Source of the DNA: Curvibacter sp. GWA2_64_110
GTDB lineage: Bacteria; Pseudomonadota; Gammaproteobacteria; Burkholderiales; Burkholderiaceae_C
Direction: 5' to 3'
Length of the DNA stretch: 64,000 bases
NCBI GenBank assembly: GCA_001797315.1
Contig: MGPC01000018.1
Span: 62,001-126,000 of the forward strand
Every line of letters starts with the position of its first letter. Position 1 is the stretch's first letter. The notes beneath the pieces are model-generated. The model searched no databases, was not told the origin of the DNA, and was given only the letters and a program-made list of their open reading frames with translations. This document shows positions 33,975 to 44,554 of this stretch, piece by piece. The position numbers and the translations under genes are program-made.

Positions 33975-34110
33975 GAAACTCTGTTACCACGTGAAAACCC
34001 CATAAAGAATCACCCGACCCCACTGTTCCATTGCTGCATTGCAATAGAATTTGCCCCGGCAACCTGCCAGAAATTACGAAGCGGTTACATCCAAAAGAGA
34101 AAGCCCAACC

Positions 34111-34554
34111 ATGACTGAGCTTGTCACCTCCTCCCGACCCAAGCGGCCCGAGTTCCGTAATATCAACGCCTTCAAGGATCTGCCCACCTACCGCCTGCCT
34201 CTGGCGGGCTGGGTGTCGATCCTGCATCGCGCCAGCGGCGCTCTCATGTTCCTCCTGCTGCCCTTCATCATCTGGTTGTTTGATGTGTCGGTGTCGTCGG
34301 AGTACTCCTTCGCCCGCTTCACGGCGCTGTTCGGGGCCGGCATCGGCCCGGTGCCGGGCTGGTTCTTCAAGCTGGTGGCACTGGCACTGATCTGGGCCTA
34401 CCTGCACCACATCATCGCCGGCGTGCGCCACCTGTGGATGGACATCAACCACGCCGTCAGCAAGGAATTCGGCCGCAGCTCGGCCATCGTCACGCTGGCA
34501 CTCAGCCTCGGCCTGACCGCGGTTCTCGGCGCCAAGCTGTTTGGCCTTTACTAA
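34111..34554 (+). CDS. sdhC: Succinate dehydrogenase cytochrome b556 subunit
   Basis: The protein has 147 residues from the ATG at 34111. It has three membrane helices; LPLAGWVSILHRASG (29-43) holds the Ser/Arg quinone-site motif, and HHIIAGVRHLWMD the heme region. It anchors SdhAB in the inner membrane. The 136-base gap before it should hold the sdh promoter (TAGAAT at 34045 is a possible -10). Confidence 0.93.
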   Translation: MTELVTSSRPKRPEFRNINAFKDLPTYRLPLAGWVSILHRASGALMFLLLPFIIWLFDVSVSSEYSFARFTALFGAGIGPVPGWFFKLVALALIWAYLHHIIAGVRHLWMDINHAVSKEFGRSSAIVTLALSLGLTAVLGAKLFGLY

Positions 34555-34572
34555 GACAAGAAGGAGCGACAC

Positions 34573-34938
34573 ATGTCGGTTAACTACGGCTCCAAGCGCA
34601 TCGTCGTCGGCGCGCATTACGGACTTCGCGACTGGCTGAGCCAGCGCATCACCGCGGCCCTGATGGTCCTGTTCACCCTGCTGCTGCTGGGCCAAGTGCT
34701 GCTCACCCGCGGCCCCATCGGCTACGAAACCTGGGCCGGTATCTTCGCCGCCCAGTGGATGAAGGTGTTGACCTTCACCGTCATCATCGCGCTGGCCTGG
34801 CACGTCTGGGTGGGTATGCGCGACATCTGGATGGACTACATCAAGCCCGTCTGGCTTCGCCTGTCGCTGCAGGTATTCACCATCGTCTGGCTGGTCGGCT
34901 GCGCCGGCTGGGCCATCCAAGTCCTGTGGCGTCTGTAA
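34573..34938 (+). CDS. sdhD: Succinate dehydrogenase membrane anchor subunit
   Basis: The protein has 121 residues and three membrane helices. It begins with YGSKRIVVGAHYGLRDWLSQRITA; HVWVGMRDIWMDYIKP is the heme and quinone segment. AAGGAG precedes the start. It forms the b-type cytochrome with SdhC. Confidence 0.93.
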   Translation: MSVNYGSKRIVVGAHYGLRDWLSQRITAALMVLFTLLLLGQVLLTRGPIGYETWAGIFAAQWMKVLTFTVIIALAWHVWVGMRDIWMDYIKPVWLRLSLQVFTIVWLVGCAGWAIQVLWRL

Positions 34939-34965
34939 CGCCACTGCACGATTGAGGCTGTATCC

Positions 34966-36765
34966 ATGTCCAACTCCTTATCCAAACGCAAATTTGACGT
35001 TGTCATCATCGGAGCCGGCGGCTCCGGCATGCGTGCCTCGCTGCAACTGGCACGCGCCGGCCTGAACGTGGCTGTGCTGTCCAAGGTGTTCCCGACCCGC
35101 TCGCACACCGTGGCCGCTCAAGGTGGCGTCAGCGCCAGCCTGGGCAACATGTCGGAAGACAACTGGCACTACCACTTCTACGACACCATCAAGGGCTCCG
35201 ACTGGCTGGGCGACCAGGATGCGATCGAATTCATGTGCCGCGAAGCACCGAAGGTGGTGTACGAACTCGAGCACTTCGGCATGCCGTTCGACCGCAACCC
35301 CGACGGCACGATCTACCAGCGCCCCTTTGGCGGCCACACCGCCAACTACGGCGAAAAGCCGGTGCAGCGTGCCTGCGCCGCGGCCGACCGCACCGGCCAC
35401 GCCATGCTGCACACGCTGTACCAGCAGAACGTGCAGGCCAAGACCACCTTCTTCGTCGAATGGATGGCTCTGGACCTGATCCGCGACGCCAGCGGCGATG
35501 TGGTGGGCGTGACCGCGCTGGAAATGGAAACCGGCGAAACCTACATCCTGGAAGCCAAGCACACGCTGCTGGCCACGGGTGGTGCCGGCCGCATCTTCGC
35601 TGCCTCCACCAACGCCTTCATCAACACCGGCGACGGTCTGGGCATGGCGGCGCGCGCCGGCATTCCGCTGCAGGACATGGAGTTCTGGCAGTTCCACCCG
35701 ACCGGCGTGGCTGGCGCCGGCGTGCTGCTGACCGAAGGCTGCCGCGGCGAAGGCGCCATTCTGCTCAACAGCAATGGCGAGCGCTTCATGGAGCGTTATG
35801 CCCCGACGCTGAAGGACCTGGCACCGCGCGACTTCGTTTCGCGTTGCATGGACCAGGAAATCAAGGAAGGCCGTGGCTGCGGTCCCAACAAGGACTACGT
35901 GCTGCTCAAGCTCGACCACCTGGGCGCCGAGACCATCCACAAGCGCCTGCCCTCGGTGTACGAGATCGGCGTGAACTTTGCCAACGTGGACATCTGCCGT
36001 GAGCCAATCCCCGTCGTGCCGACCATCCACTACCAGATGGGTGGCATCCCGACCAACATCAACGGCCAGGTGGTCACGCCCGATGGCAGCGGTAGCCAGA
36101 AAGTGGTCAACGGCCTCTACGCCGTCGGCGAATGCGCCTGTGTCAGCGTGCACGGCGCCAACCGCCTGGGCACCAACTCGCTGCTCGACCTGCTGGTGTT
36201 CGGCCGCGCGGCCGGCAACCACATCGTCCAGGCCAGCGACAAGACCAAGGCCCACAAGCCGCTGCCGGCCGATGCCGCCGACCGCACGCTGGCCCGCCTG
36301 GCCCGCCTGGACAGCTCCACCAGCGGTGAATACGCCCAGGACGTGGCCAACGACATGCGCGCCACCATGCAGCAGCACGCTGGCGTGTTCCGCACCCAGG
36401 CCTCCATGGACGAGGGTGTGGCCAAGATCAATGCCTTGCGCGCACGTGTGGCCAACATCACGCTCAAGGACAAATCCAAGGTGTTCAACACCGCGCGCAT
36501 CGAGGCGCTGGAAGTCGAAAACCTGATGGAAGCCGCCCAGGCCACCATGACCTCGGCCGCCGCCCGCCGCGAGTGCCGCGGCGCCCACACCGTCAACGAC
36601 TACGAGCGTCCGGCCGACGACGCCCAGTTCCCGCTGGGCCGCAACGACGTCGAATGGATGAAGCACACCCTGTGGGACAGCGCCACCAACAGCCTGTCGT
36701 ACAAACCCGTCAACTTGAAGCCGCTGACCGTGGAGTCGGTGCCCCCGAAGGTTCGTACCTTCTAA
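34966..36765 (+). CDS. sdhA: Succinate dehydrogenase flavoprotein subunit
   Basis: The protein has 599 residues. VVIIGAGGSGMRASL is the FAD-binding loop, and RSHTVAAQGG holds His47, the covalent FAD site. HPTG and the C-terminal RRECRGAH block are typical. It oxidises succinate to fumarate and passes electrons to SdhB. The flavin is probably attached with help from the SdhE protein encoded downstream. Confidence 0.98.
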   Translation: MSNSLSKRKFDVVIIGAGGSGMRASLQLARAGLNVAVLSKVFPTRSHTVAAQGGVSASLGNMSEDNWHYHFYDTIKGSDWLGDQDAIEFMCREAPKVVYELEHFGMPFDRNPDGTIYQRPFGGHTANYGEKPVQRACAAADRTGHAMLHTLYQQNVQAKTTFFVEWMALDLIRDASGDVVGVTALEMETGETYILEAKHTLLATGGAGRIFAASTNAFINTGDGLGMAARAGIPLQDMEFWQFHPTGVAGAGVLLTEGCRGEGAILLNSNGERFMERYAPTLKDLAPRDFVSRCMDQEIKEGRGCGPNKDYVLLKLDHLGAETIHKRLPSVYEIGVNFANVDICREPIPVVPTIHYQMGGIPTNINGQVVTPDGSGSQKVVNGLYAVGECACVSVHGANRLGTNSLLDLLVFGRAAGNHIVQASDKTKAHKPLPADAADRTLARLARLDSSTSGEYAQDVANDMRATMQQHAGVFRTQASMDEGVAKINALRARVANITLKDKSKVFNTARIEALEVENLMEAAQATMTSAAARRECRGAHTVNDYERPADDAQFPLGRNDVEWMKHTLWDSATNSLSYKPVNLKPLTVESVPPKVRTF

Positions 36766-36807
36766 AGCCCCCACATCCAGCATCCACGACGCACGGAGAA
36801 AAACACC

Positions 36808-37512
36808 ATGGCAAAACGCACATTCCAGATCTACCGTTACGACCCGGAAAAGGACGCCAAACCCTATATGCAGACCATCGAGGTCGAACTCGACGGTCAT
36901 GAGCGCATGCTGCTCGACGCCCTGATGAAGCTCAAGGCCGTCGATCCGTCCATCTCGTTCCGACGCTCCTGCCGCGAAGGCGTCTGCGGTTCGGACGCGA
37001 TGAACATCAACGGCAAGAACGGCCTGGCCTGCCTGACCAACATGAACACGCTGCCTGGCGTGATCACGCTCAAGCCGCTGCCCGGCCTGCCGGTGGTGCG
37101 CGACCTGATCGTCGACATGACGCAGTTCTTCAAGCAGTACAACTCGATCAAGCCCTACCTGATCAACGACTCGGTGCCGCCCGAGCGGGAACGCCTGCAG
37201 AGCCCCGAAGAGCGCGAAGAGCTCAACGGCCTGTACGAGTGCATCCTGTGTGCCAGCTGCTCCACCAGTTGCCCGAGCTTCTGGTGGAACCCGGACAAGT
37301 TCGTCGGTCCGGCTGGTCTGCTGCAAGCCTACCGCTTCATCGCCGACAGCCGCGACCAGGCCACCGGCGAGCGTCTGGACAACCTGGAAGATCCGTACCG
37401 CCTGTTCCGCTGCCACACCATCATGAACTGCGTCGATGTCTGCCCCAAGGGTCTGAACCCGACCAAGGCCATCGGCAAGATCAAGGAAATGATGGTCGCC
37501 CGCGCGGTGTAA
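36808..37512 (+). CDS. sdhB: Succinate dehydrogenase iron-sulfur subunit
   Basis: The protein has 234 residues. The [2Fe-2S] cluster ligands lie in [11 protein letters not shown]...GLAC, and the [4Fe-4S] and [3Fe-4S] ligands in [16 protein letters not shown] and [17 protein letters not shown]. It carries electrons from SdhA to the membrane quinone site. It is spaced 42 bases from sdhA. Confidence 0.98.
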   Translation: MAKRTFQIYRYDPEKDAKPYMQTIEVELDGHERMLLDALMKLKAVDPSISFRRSCREGVCGSDAMNINGKNGLACLTNMNTLPGVITLKPLPGLPVVRDLIVDMTQFFKQYNSIKPYLINDSVPPERERLQSPEEREELNGLYECILCASCSTSCPSFWWNPDKFVGPAGLLQAYRFIADSRDQATGERLDNLEDPYRLFRCHTIMNCVDVCPKGLNPTKAIGKIKEMMVARAV

Positions 37513-37532
37513 GCGATTCACCTGGGTTGAGC

Positions 37533-37811
37533 ATGGACAATGAACTGATTGACGAAAGAACACTGAGCAAGCTCAAGTGGCGCTGCCGCCGCGGCCTGCT
37601 GGAAAACGACCTCTTCATCGAGCGTTTTTTCAACAAGTTCGAGTCCACGCTGACCATGCGCCAGGCGCAGGGCCTGACCGCCCTGATGGACCTGAGCGAC
37701 AACGATCTGCTCGACCTCCATCTCGGCCGCAAGCCGCTGGCCGAGGTCAGCCCCGAGTTGAACCGCGCGGACGTGCAAGAAGTTTTAGAGATGTTGAAAG
37801 AAACCTGCTGA
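37533..37811 (+). CDS. sdhE: Succinate dehydrogenase assembly factor SdhE
   Basis: The protein has 92 residues from the ATG at 37533. LKWRCRRGLLENDLFIERFF contains the RGLLENDL block (RGxxE), the family signature. SdhE promotes covalent flavinylation of SdhA. Its place between sdhB and gltA is the usual betaproteobacterial order. Confidence 0.95.
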   Translation: MDNELIDERTLSKLKWRCRRGLLENDLFIERFFNKFESTLTMRQAQGLTALMDLSDNDLLDLHLGRKPLAEVSPELNRADVQEVLEMLKETC

Positions 37812-37821
37812 AAGGCCATAA

Positions 37822-39132
37822 ATGAAACTAGCTGACAACAAAGCCACCCTGTCGTTCAGTAACGGCAGCCCCAGCGTCGATCTGCCCGTCTACCAGGGCA
37901 ACATCGGCCCGGACGTGATCGACATCCGCAAGCTCTACGGCCAGACGGGCATGTTCACCTACGACCCGGGTTTCCTCTCGACCGCCTCCTGCCAGTCGGC
38001 CATCACCTACATCGACGGCGACAAGGGCGAGCTGCTGTACCGCGGTTACCCGATCGAACAGCTGGCCACCCAGTGCGACTTCCTGGAAACCTGCCACCTG
38101 CTGCTGTACGGTGACCTGCCGAACGCCGAGAAGAAGGCTGCCTTCAGCCAGCGCGTGACCATGCACACCATGGTCAACGAGCAGATGCAGTTCTTCCTGC
38201 GCGGTTTCCGCCGCGATGCCCACCCGATGGCCGTGCTGACCGGTCTGGTAGGCGCCCTGTCGGCCTTCTACCACGACAGCACCGACATCAACAACCCGGA
38301 GCACCGTGAAATCGCCGCGATCCGCCTGATCGCCAAGATGCCCACGCTGGTGGCCATGGCCTACAAGTACGGCGTCGGCCAGCCCTACATGTACCCGCGC
38401 AACGACCTGAGCTATGCCGGCAACTTCCTGCGCATGATGTTCGGCACGCCCTGCGAGGATTACAAGGTCAATCCGGTGCTCGAACGCGCCATGGACCGCA
38501 TCTTCATCCTGCACGCCGACCACGAGCAGAACGCCTCCACCTCCACCGTGCGCCTGTGCGGCTCCTCCGGAACCAACCCGTTCGCGGCGATTGCAGCCGG
38601 CGTGGCCTGCCTCTGGGGCCCGGCCCACGGCGGCGCCAACGAAGCCTGCCTGAACATGCTGGAAGAGATCCAGGCCAACGGCGGCGTGGCCAAGGTCGGC
38701 GAGTTCATGAACCAGGTCAAGGACAAGAACTCCGGCGTGCGCCTGATGGGCTTCGGTCACCGCGTCTACAAGAACCACGACCCGCGTGCCAAGCTGATGC
38801 AGGAAACCTGCAAGGAAGTGCTGGCCGAACTGGGTCTGGAAAACGACCCGCTGTTCAAGCTGGCCATGGCGCTGGAAAAGATCGCCCTGGAAGACGACTA
38901 CTTCGTGCAGCGCAAGCTCTACCCGAACGTCGACTTCTACTCCGGCATCGTGCAGCGCGCCCTGGGCATTCCGGTCAACCTGTTCACCGGCATCTTCGCC
39001 CTGGCCCGCACCGTCGGCTGGATCGCCCAGCTCAACGAGATGATCAGCGATCCGGAATACAAGATCGGCCGTCCGCGCCAGCTGTTCACCGGCTCGGTGC
39101 GCCGTGACGTGCCGCCGATGGCCAAGCGTTAA
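37822..39132 (+). CDS. gltA: Type II citrate synthase
   Basis: The protein has 436 residues. The N-terminal beta domain is followed by the catalytic core with [12 protein letters not shown] (His) and [15 protein letters not shown] (His and Asp). It condenses acetyl-CoA and oxaloacetate. It starts 10 bases after sdhE and ends with a strong terminator, closing the sdhCDAB-sdhE-gltA unit. Confidence 0.98.
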   Translation: MKLADNKATLSFSNGSPSVDLPVYQGNIGPDVIDIRKLYGQTGMFTYDPGFLSTASCQSAITYIDGDKGELLYRGYPIEQLATQCDFLETCHLLLYGDLPNAEKKAAFSQRVTMHTMVNEQMQFFLRGFRRDAHPMAVLTGLVGALSAFYHDSTDINNPEHREIAAIRLIAKMPTLVAMAYKYGVGQPYMYPRNDLSYAGNFLRMMFGTPCEDYKVNPVLERAMDRIFILHADHEQNASTSTVRLCGSSGTNPFAAIAAGVACLWGPAHGGANEACLNMLEEIQANGGVAKVGEFMNQVKDKNSGVRLMGFGHRVYKNHDPRAKLMQETCKEVLAELGLENDPLFKLAMALEKIALEDDYFVQRKLYPNVDFYSGIVQRALGIPVNLFTGIFALARTVGWIAQLNEMISDPEYKIGRPRQLFTGSVRRDVPPMAKR

Positions 39133-39147
39133 ACTGCGCTGAAACGC

Positions 39148-39184
39148 ATGCCCGCCGCACGGCAACGTCGGCGGGCATTTTTTA
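39148..39184 (+). terminator. Rho-independent terminator of gltA
   Basis: ATGCCCGCCG (39148-39157) and CGGCGGGCAT (39169-39178) form a perfect 10-bp stem with an 11-base loop, followed by a run of seven T residues starting at the last stem base. Confidence 0.92.
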
Positions 39185-39208
39185 TTGCTGCTCCCACTTT
39201 GTCCAACC

Positions 39209-39592
39209 ATGCGCCTGATCCAAAGCGCCGATGAGCTCAAGGCCCTGCTGGCTGACCAGCCGAGCACACGCGCCTGCAGTTGCAGCCTGGGCGGCTGCGC
39301 CGGCTGGGAAAGTCTGAGTGAAGACCGCTGGCCGGCCGATCAGATGCAGGCTGTGGCCACCTTGCGCAACCCCGAACTCTACGAGCCGACCTTCGAGGAA
39401 CACCACCCGCAAGGCACGCGCTACGACTCAGCCGAAGCGCCCGTGGCCCTGAAGTTCTTTCCCTACAACCGCTGCGAGCTCTGGCGCTGCGGCCAATGCC
39501 AGCGGCACCTGCTGCGCTACACCGAATTCGGCGGCTACTACGTCGACCACCGGGTGCGCGAGCTGTCGCCGAAGCTGGACATCATCGACTAG
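39209..39592 (+). CDS. Hypothetical Cys-rich protein
   Basis: The protein has 127 residues from the ATG at 39209. It has ACSCSLGGCAGWE near the N-terminus and CELWRCGQCQRHLLRYTEFGG near the C-terminus, giving two Cys clusters that could bind zinc or another metal. The C-terminal YVDHRVRELSPKLDIID is charged. There is no signal peptide. I do not recognise a family. It stands alone between gltA and leuC. Confidence 0.6.
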   Translation: MRLIQSADELKALLADQPSTRACSCSLGGCAGWESLSEDRWPADQMQAVATLRNPELYEPTFEEHHPQGTRYDSAEAPVALKFFPYNRCELWRCGQCQRHLLRYTEFGGYYVDHRVRELSPKLDIID

Positions 39593-39643
39593 AAAACCTT
39601 GCTGGCGTGGTCCGAATAAAATGACGGATTGCCAAGGAAAACC

Positions 39644-41065
39644 ATGGGACGCACCCTTTACGACAAGATCTGGGACGAACATGTCGTCCACACCGAGGAA
39701 GACGGCACGGCCATCCTCTACATCGACCGCCATCTGGTGCATGAAGTCACCAGCCCGCAGGCCTTCGAGGGCCTGCGCCAGGCCGGGCGCAAGGTGTGGC
39801 GCGTCAGCTCCATCGTCGCCACCGCCGACCACAACACGCCGACCACCGGCTGGGAACTGGGCTACGACGGCATTGCCGACCCGATCAGCAAGGAGCAGAT
39901 CACCACGCTGGACGCCAACATCAAGGAGTCCGGCGCGGCCGCCTTCTTCCCCTTCCTGTCTCAGCGCCAGGGCATCGTGCACGTGATCGGCCCGGAGAAC
40001 GGCGCCACCCTGCCCGGCATGACCGTGGTCTGTGGCGACTCGCACACCTCGACCCACGGCGCTTTCGGCGCGCTGGCGCATGGCATCGGCACCAGCGAAG
40101 TCGAGCACGTGATGGCCACGCAGACCCTGCTGGCCAAGAAGGCCAGGAACATGCTGGTCAAGGTGGAGGGTACCGTGGCCCGCGGCGTCACCGCCAAGGA
40201 CATCGTGCTGGCCATCATTGGCAAGATCGGCACGGCCGGCGGCACCGGCTACACCATCGAATTCGCCGGCTCGGCCATCCGCGCCCTGAGCATGGAAGGC
40301 CGCATGACGGTGTGCAACATGGCGATCGAAGGTGGCGCCCGCGCCGGCCTGGTCGCCGTTGATGACAAGACCATCGAGTACGTCAAGGGGCGCCTGCTCT
40401 CGCCCACCGGCGTGGAGTGGGACCAGGCCGCAGCCTATTGGAAGACGCTGCATTCCGACGCCGATGCCAAGTTCGACGCCGTGGTCGAGCTCGACGCCGC
40501 GCAGATCGTGCCGCAAGTCACCTGGGGCACCTCGCCCGAGATGGTGCTGGGCATCGACGGCCGCGTGCCCGACCCGGACAAGGAAAAGGACGCCAACAAG
40601 CGCGGCGCCATCGAGCGCGCCCTGACCTACATGGCGCTGGAGCCCGGCAAGCCGCTGGCCGACATCACCATCGACAAGGTCTTCATCGGCTCCTGCACCA
40701 ACAGCCGCATCGAGGACATGCGTGAAGCCGCAGCCATCGTCAAGAAACTCGGTCAGAAGGTGGCCAAGAACGTCAAACTGGCCATGGTGGTACCCGGCTC
40801 CGGCCTGGTCAAGGAACAGGCCGAGCGTGAAGGGCTGCACGAGATCTTCAAGGCCGCCGGCTTTGAGTGGCGCGAGCCGGGCTGCTCCATGTGCCTGGCC
40901 ATGAATGCCGACCGGCTGGAGCCGGGCGAGCGCTGCGCCTCCACCAGCAACCGCAACTTCGAAGGGCGCCAGGGTGCCGGTGGCCGTACCCACTTGGTGA
41001 GCCCGGCCATGGCCGCCGCTGCCGCGGTGCACGGCCATTTTGTCGACGTCCGCAAATTCGCCTGA
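39644..41065 (+). CDS. leuC: 3-isopropylmalate dehydratase large subunit
   Basis: The protein has 473 residues from the ATG at 39644, with AAGGAAAA upstream. [27 protein letters not shown]-type text, [14 protein letters not shown] and GCSMCLAMN supply the active-site and [4Fe-4S] Cys residues. It isomerises 2- to 3-isopropylmalate with LeuD in leucine synthesis. An entericidin-like gene lies between it and leuD. Confidence 0.97.
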   Translation: MGRTLYDKIWDEHVVHTEEDGTAILYIDRHLVHEVTSPQAFEGLRQAGRKVWRVSSIVATADHNTPTTGWELGYDGIADPISKEQITTLDANIKESGAAAFFPFLSQRQGIVHVIGPENGATLPGMTVVCGDSHTSTHGAFGALAHGIGTSEVEHVMATQTLLAKKARNMLVKVEGTVARGVTAKDIVLAIIGKIGTAGGTGYTIEFAGSAIRALSMEGRMTVCNMAIEGGARAGLVAVDDKTIEYVKGRLLSPTGVEWDQAAAYWKTLHSDADAKFDAVVELDAAQIVPQVTWGTSPEMVLGIDGRVPDPDKEKDANKRGAIERALTYMALEPGKPLADITIDKVFIGSCTNSRIEDMREAAAIVKKLGQKVAKNVKLAMVVPGSGLVKEQAEREGLHEIFKAAGFEWREPGCSMCLAMNADRLEPGERCASTSNRNFEGRQGAGGRTHLVSPAMAAAAAVHGHFVDVRKFA

Positions 41066-41087
41066 ACTATCTGCCTAGGAGATCACG

Positions 41088-41216
41088 ATGAAAAAAATCA
41101 CCTTGCTTGCCATCCTGTCCGTGACGCTGGCCCTGGTGGGTTGCAACACGGTCAAGGGCGTGGGCCAGGACCTGCAGAAGGCCGGCGAGAAGATCGAAGG
41201 CGCGGCGAAGAAATAA
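41088..41216 (+). CDS. Entericidin A/B family small lipoprotein
   Basis: The 42-residue product starts [19 protein letters not shown], a lipoprotein signal ending in lipobox LVGC. The mature part, [19 protein letters not shown], matches the entericidin pattern (NTxxGxGxDxxxxGxxI). AGGAG lies seven bases before the ATG. It is placed between leuC and leuD, and its TAA overlaps the leuD ATG (TAATG), so it is translationally coupled to leuD. Entericidins are envelope lipoproteins, in E. coli a toxin-antidote pair; only one is present here. Confidence 0.85.
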   Translation: MKKITLLAILSVTLALVGCNTVKGVGQDLQKAGEKIEGAAKK

Positions 41217-41866
41217 TGAAAACCTTTACCGTACACAAGGGCCTGGTGGCCCCGATGGACCGCGAAAACGTCGATACCGACGCCATCATCCCCAAGCAGT
41301 TTCTCAAGTCGATCCGCAAGACCGGCTTCGGGCCGAACCTGTTCGACGAATGGCGCTACCTGGATGCCGGTTACCCCGGCCAGGATCCCGCCAGTCGCAA
41401 ACCGAACCCGGACTTCGTGCTGAATCAGCCGCGCTACGCCGGTGCCTCCATCCTGCTGGCGCGCAAGAACTTCGGCTGCGGCTCCTCGCGTGAACACGCG
41501 CCGTGGGCGATCGACCAGTTCGGCTTTCGCGCCATCATCGCGCCCAGCTTTGCCGACATCTTCTTCAACAACTGCTTCAAGAACGGCCTGCTGCCGATCC
41601 AGTTGCCGGAGGCCACGGTGGCGCAGCTGTTCGACGAATGTGCCGCCTTCCCCGGCTACCAGCTCACCATCGATCTGGAGCGCCAGGTCATCGCCAAGCC
41701 GCAAGGTGAAGAGATTCCCTTCGACGTACAGGCATTCCGCAAATACTGCCTGCTCAATGGCTTCGACGACATCGGCCTGACCCTGCGCCACAAGGACAAG
41801 ATCGCGGCCTTCGAAGCCCAGCGTCTGGCACAAAAACCATGGCTGGCGCACACCACCATTGCGTAA
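41216..41866 (+). CDS. leuD: 3-isopropylmalate dehydratase small subunit
   Basis: The protein has 216 residues from the ATG overlapping the entericidin stop. [21 protein letters not shown] and [15 protein letters not shown] are the LeuD substrate-binding blocks. It forms the swivel subunit of isopropylmalate isomerase with LeuC. Its last codons run into a short repeat that also supplies the stop codon. Confidence 0.97.
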   Translation: MKTFTVHKGLVAPMDRENVDTDAIIPKQFLKSIRKTGFGPNLFDEWRYLDAGYPGQDPASRKPNPDFVLNQPRYAGASILLARKNFGCGSSREHAPWAIDQFGFRAIIAPSFADIFFNNCFKNGLLPIQLPEATVAQLFDECAAFPGYQLTIDLERQVIAKPQGEEIPFDVQAFRKYCLLNGFDDIGLTLRHKDKIAAFEAQRLAQKPWLAHTTIA

Positions 41867-41886
41867 GCAGCTATCAATTTAATAGT
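41861..41886 (-). repeat. Short palindromic element (half copy) at leuD 3' end
   Basis: The - strand reads ACTATTAAATTGATAGCTG followed by CTTACGC, matching the core of the element at 60376-60401. The second half is absent. It overlaps the leuD stop codon and lies just before leuB. Confidence 0.55.
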
Positions 41887-41895
41887 AATCAAAAA

Positions 41896-42969
<1,074 letters not shown>

Positions 42970-42981
42970 GCCGCCATCCGC

Positions 42982-42987
42982 TACAAT
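42982..42987 (+). promoter_or_regulatory. Possible -10 element of a leaderless asd leader transcript
   Basis: TACAAT (five of six matches to TATAAT) ends seven bases before the ATG of the small reading frame at 42995. Transcription would then begin at or near that ATG. No convincing -35 is seen. Confidence 0.4.
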
Positions 42988-42994
42988 TGGACCC

Positions 42995-43096
42995 ATGTTT
43001 CACGCCCGCCCGTTCTCCTTGAACTTCGCCGCCCCCGCCTCGGGGGTCGCTGGCGCGCGTGCATTCACCACCAAAACCACGACTATTAAGGGCTGA
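42995..43096 (+). CDS. Putative asd leader peptide
   Basis: This is a 33-codon reading frame between leuB and asd. Its last nine residues are TTKTTTIKG: five Thr, two Lys and one Ile, all end products of the aspartate pathway. The start of the peptide (MFHARPFSLNF) has no such bias. The stop is 93 bases before the asd start, and inverted repeats fill the space between. This resembles the layout of thr-type attenuation leaders. There is no strong Shine-Dalgarno site, which fits a leaderless transcript. Function is inferred. Confidence 0.5.
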   Translation: MFHARPFSLNFAAPASGVAGARAFTTKTTTIKG

Positions 43097-43100
43097 TCCG

Positions 43101-43170
43101 GCCTGGTTCGTCGTGCGCCCTCCCCGGCCAGACGAGCCGGGCAAACAGTCAAGTTGTGACCTGTTTCTTA
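43101..43170 (+). promoter_or_regulatory. Inverted repeats between putative leader peptide and asd
   Basis: CCTGGTTCGTC and GACGAGCCGGG can pair over 11 positions (two or three G-T pairs) around an 18-base loop. Downstream, AAACAGTCA and TGACCTGTTT form a second stem with one bulge, followed by CTT. The second stem has only a weak T tract. Competing folds would be expected in an attenuator, but pairing energies were not computed. Confidence 0.4.
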
Positions 43171-43189
43171 ATCTTGAAAGGGCGTTGAA

Positions 43190-44320
43190 ATGAGCAAGTT
43201 GGTAGGTTTGGTCGGTTGGCGCGGCATGGTCGGTTCGGTCCTGATGGACCGCATGCAGGCTGAAGGCGACTTCGGCCTGATCGAACCGGTGTTCTTCTCT
43301 ACCTCGAATGCCGGCGGCAAGGCCCCGGCACAGGCGAAGAACGAAACCACGCTGAAGGATGCGCACAGCATCGACGACCTCAGGAAGTGCGACATCATCC
43401 TGACCTGCCAGGGTGGCGACTACACCAAGGAGGTGTATCCGAAGCTGCGCGCTGCCGGCTGGAACGGCCATTGGATCGACGCGGCCTCCACGCTGCGCAT
43501 GGCCGATGACGCCGTCATCGTGCTCGACCCGGTCAACCGCGACGTCATCGACAGCGCGCTGGCCAAGGGTGGCCGCAACTGGATCGGCGGCAACTGCACC
43601 GTGAGCCTGATGCTGATGGCCATGGGCGGCCTGTTCAAGGCCAACCTGATCGAATGGGTCAGCGCCATGACCTACCAGGCCGCTTCCGGCGCCGGCGCGC
43701 AGAACATGCGCGAGCTGCTGCAGCAAATGGGCGCCCTGCACGACGCCGTCAAGGCCGAACTGGCCGACCCGGCCTCCGCCATCCTGGACATCGATCGCAA
43801 GGTGGCCGCCACCATGCACGACGCCAGCTTCCCGACCAAGAACTTCCGCAACACGGCCCTGGCCGGCAGCCTGATTCCCTGGATCGACGTGCCGGTCGAG
43901 CACGGCCAGAGCAAGGAAGAATGGAAAGGCGGCGCCGAGTGCAACAAGATCCTGGGCAACCCGGCCTTCCGCAGTGCCGGCAGCATCCCGATCGACGGCT
44001 TGTGCGTGCGCATCGGCGCCATGCGCTGCCACTCGCAGGGTCTGACCGTCAAGCTCAAGAAGGATGTACCGCTGGATGAAATCGAGTCCATCCTCGCAGG
44101 TGCCAATGATTGGGTGAAAGTGGTCGCTAACCAACGCGAGATCAGCGAGCGTGACCTCACCCCCGCTGCCGTGACCGGCACGCTGACCGTGCCGGTCGGC
44201 CGCCTGCACAAACTGGCCATGGGCAACGACTACCTGGGCGCCTTCACCGTGGGTGACCAGCTGCTGTGGGGTGCCGCCGAGCCGCTGCGCCGCATGTTGC
44301 GCATTCTGCTGGCCGCCTAA
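43190..44320 (+). CDS. asd: Aspartate-semialdehyde dehydrogenase
   Basis: The protein has 376 residues. [18 protein letters not shown] is the NADP loop, [19 protein letters not shown] holds the catalytic Cys, and [17 protein letters not shown] the His. It reduces aspartyl phosphate to the semialdehyde, the branch point to Lys, Thr, Met and Ile. The preceding 33-codon leader and stem-loops suggest attenuation. It ends with a 12-bp hairpin. Confidence 0.97.
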   Translation: MSKLVGLVGWRGMVGSVLMDRMQAEGDFGLIEPVFFSTSNAGGKAPAQAKNETTLKDAHSIDDLRKCDIILTCQGGDYTKEVYPKLRAAGWNGHWIDAASTLRMADDAVIVLDPVNRDVIDSALAKGGRNWIGGNCTVSLMLMAMGGLFKANLIEWVSAMTYQAASGAGAQNMRELLQQMGALHDAVKAELADPASAILDIDRKVAATMHDASFPTKNFRNTALAGSLIPWIDVPVEHGQSKEEWKGGAECNKILGNPAFRSAGSIPIDGLCVRIGAMRCHSQGLTVKLKKDVPLDEIESILAGANDWVKVVANQREISERDLTPAAVTGTLTVPVGRLHKLAMGNDYLGAFTVGDQLLWGAAEPLRRMLRILLAA

Positions 44321-44339
44321 GCAGGTTTTTCTCCGATTC

Positions 44340-44369
44340 AACGGCTTGCGGCCTCCCCCGCAAGCCGTT
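44340..44369 (+). terminator. Hairpin terminator of asd
   Basis: AACGGCTTGCGG (44340-44351) and CCGCAAGCCGTT (44358-44369) form a perfect 12-bp stem with a six-base loop. The following bases (GTCGTTAG) are only mildly T-rich, so termination may be partial. Confidence 0.65.
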
Positions 44370-44450
44370 GTCGTTAGACAACAATCATCTCCCCCTTGGG
44401 GCGACGAACGGTTCGCTCAGAAGGTTAAGCGCTTTCTCAGCTTGTCAGGC

Positions 44451-44466
44451 TAACATATTGATGTTA
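44451..44466. repeat. Inverted repeat upstream of fimV
   Basis: TAACAT and ATGTTA flank ATTG in a perfect 6-bp inverted repeat about 90 bases upstream of fimV, near a possible TTGTCA -35 at 44442. It could be an operator. Confidence 0.35.
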
Positions 44467-44554
44467 AGGTACTTTTTCTGTTTTGAGTGTCAGTCGCTTG
44501 GCTCGCACAACGCGCCAGGGGTAGCCGCTTGCCCGAACATCGGAGGCTCATAAA

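Noticed and set aside
34978-37563. Long open frame on the - strand opposite sdhA and sdhB
   Set aside because: It mirrors highly conserved sdhAB, has no recognisable domain, and is the kind of antisense open frame expected in GC-rich coding DNA.
37828-39267. Long open frame on the - strand opposite gltA
   Set aside because: Shadow of gltA: His/Val/Gly-rich composition and no family features.
43030-43045. CCCCCGCCTCGGGGG hairpin within the asd leader frame as a terminator
   Set aside because: It has no T tract and lies inside the putative peptide coding region; it may matter for folding but is not a terminator.
44459-44552. Small reading frame upstream of fimV as a possible leader peptide
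   Set aside because: It lacks a ribosome binding site and amino acid bias, and overlaps the probable fimV promoter.
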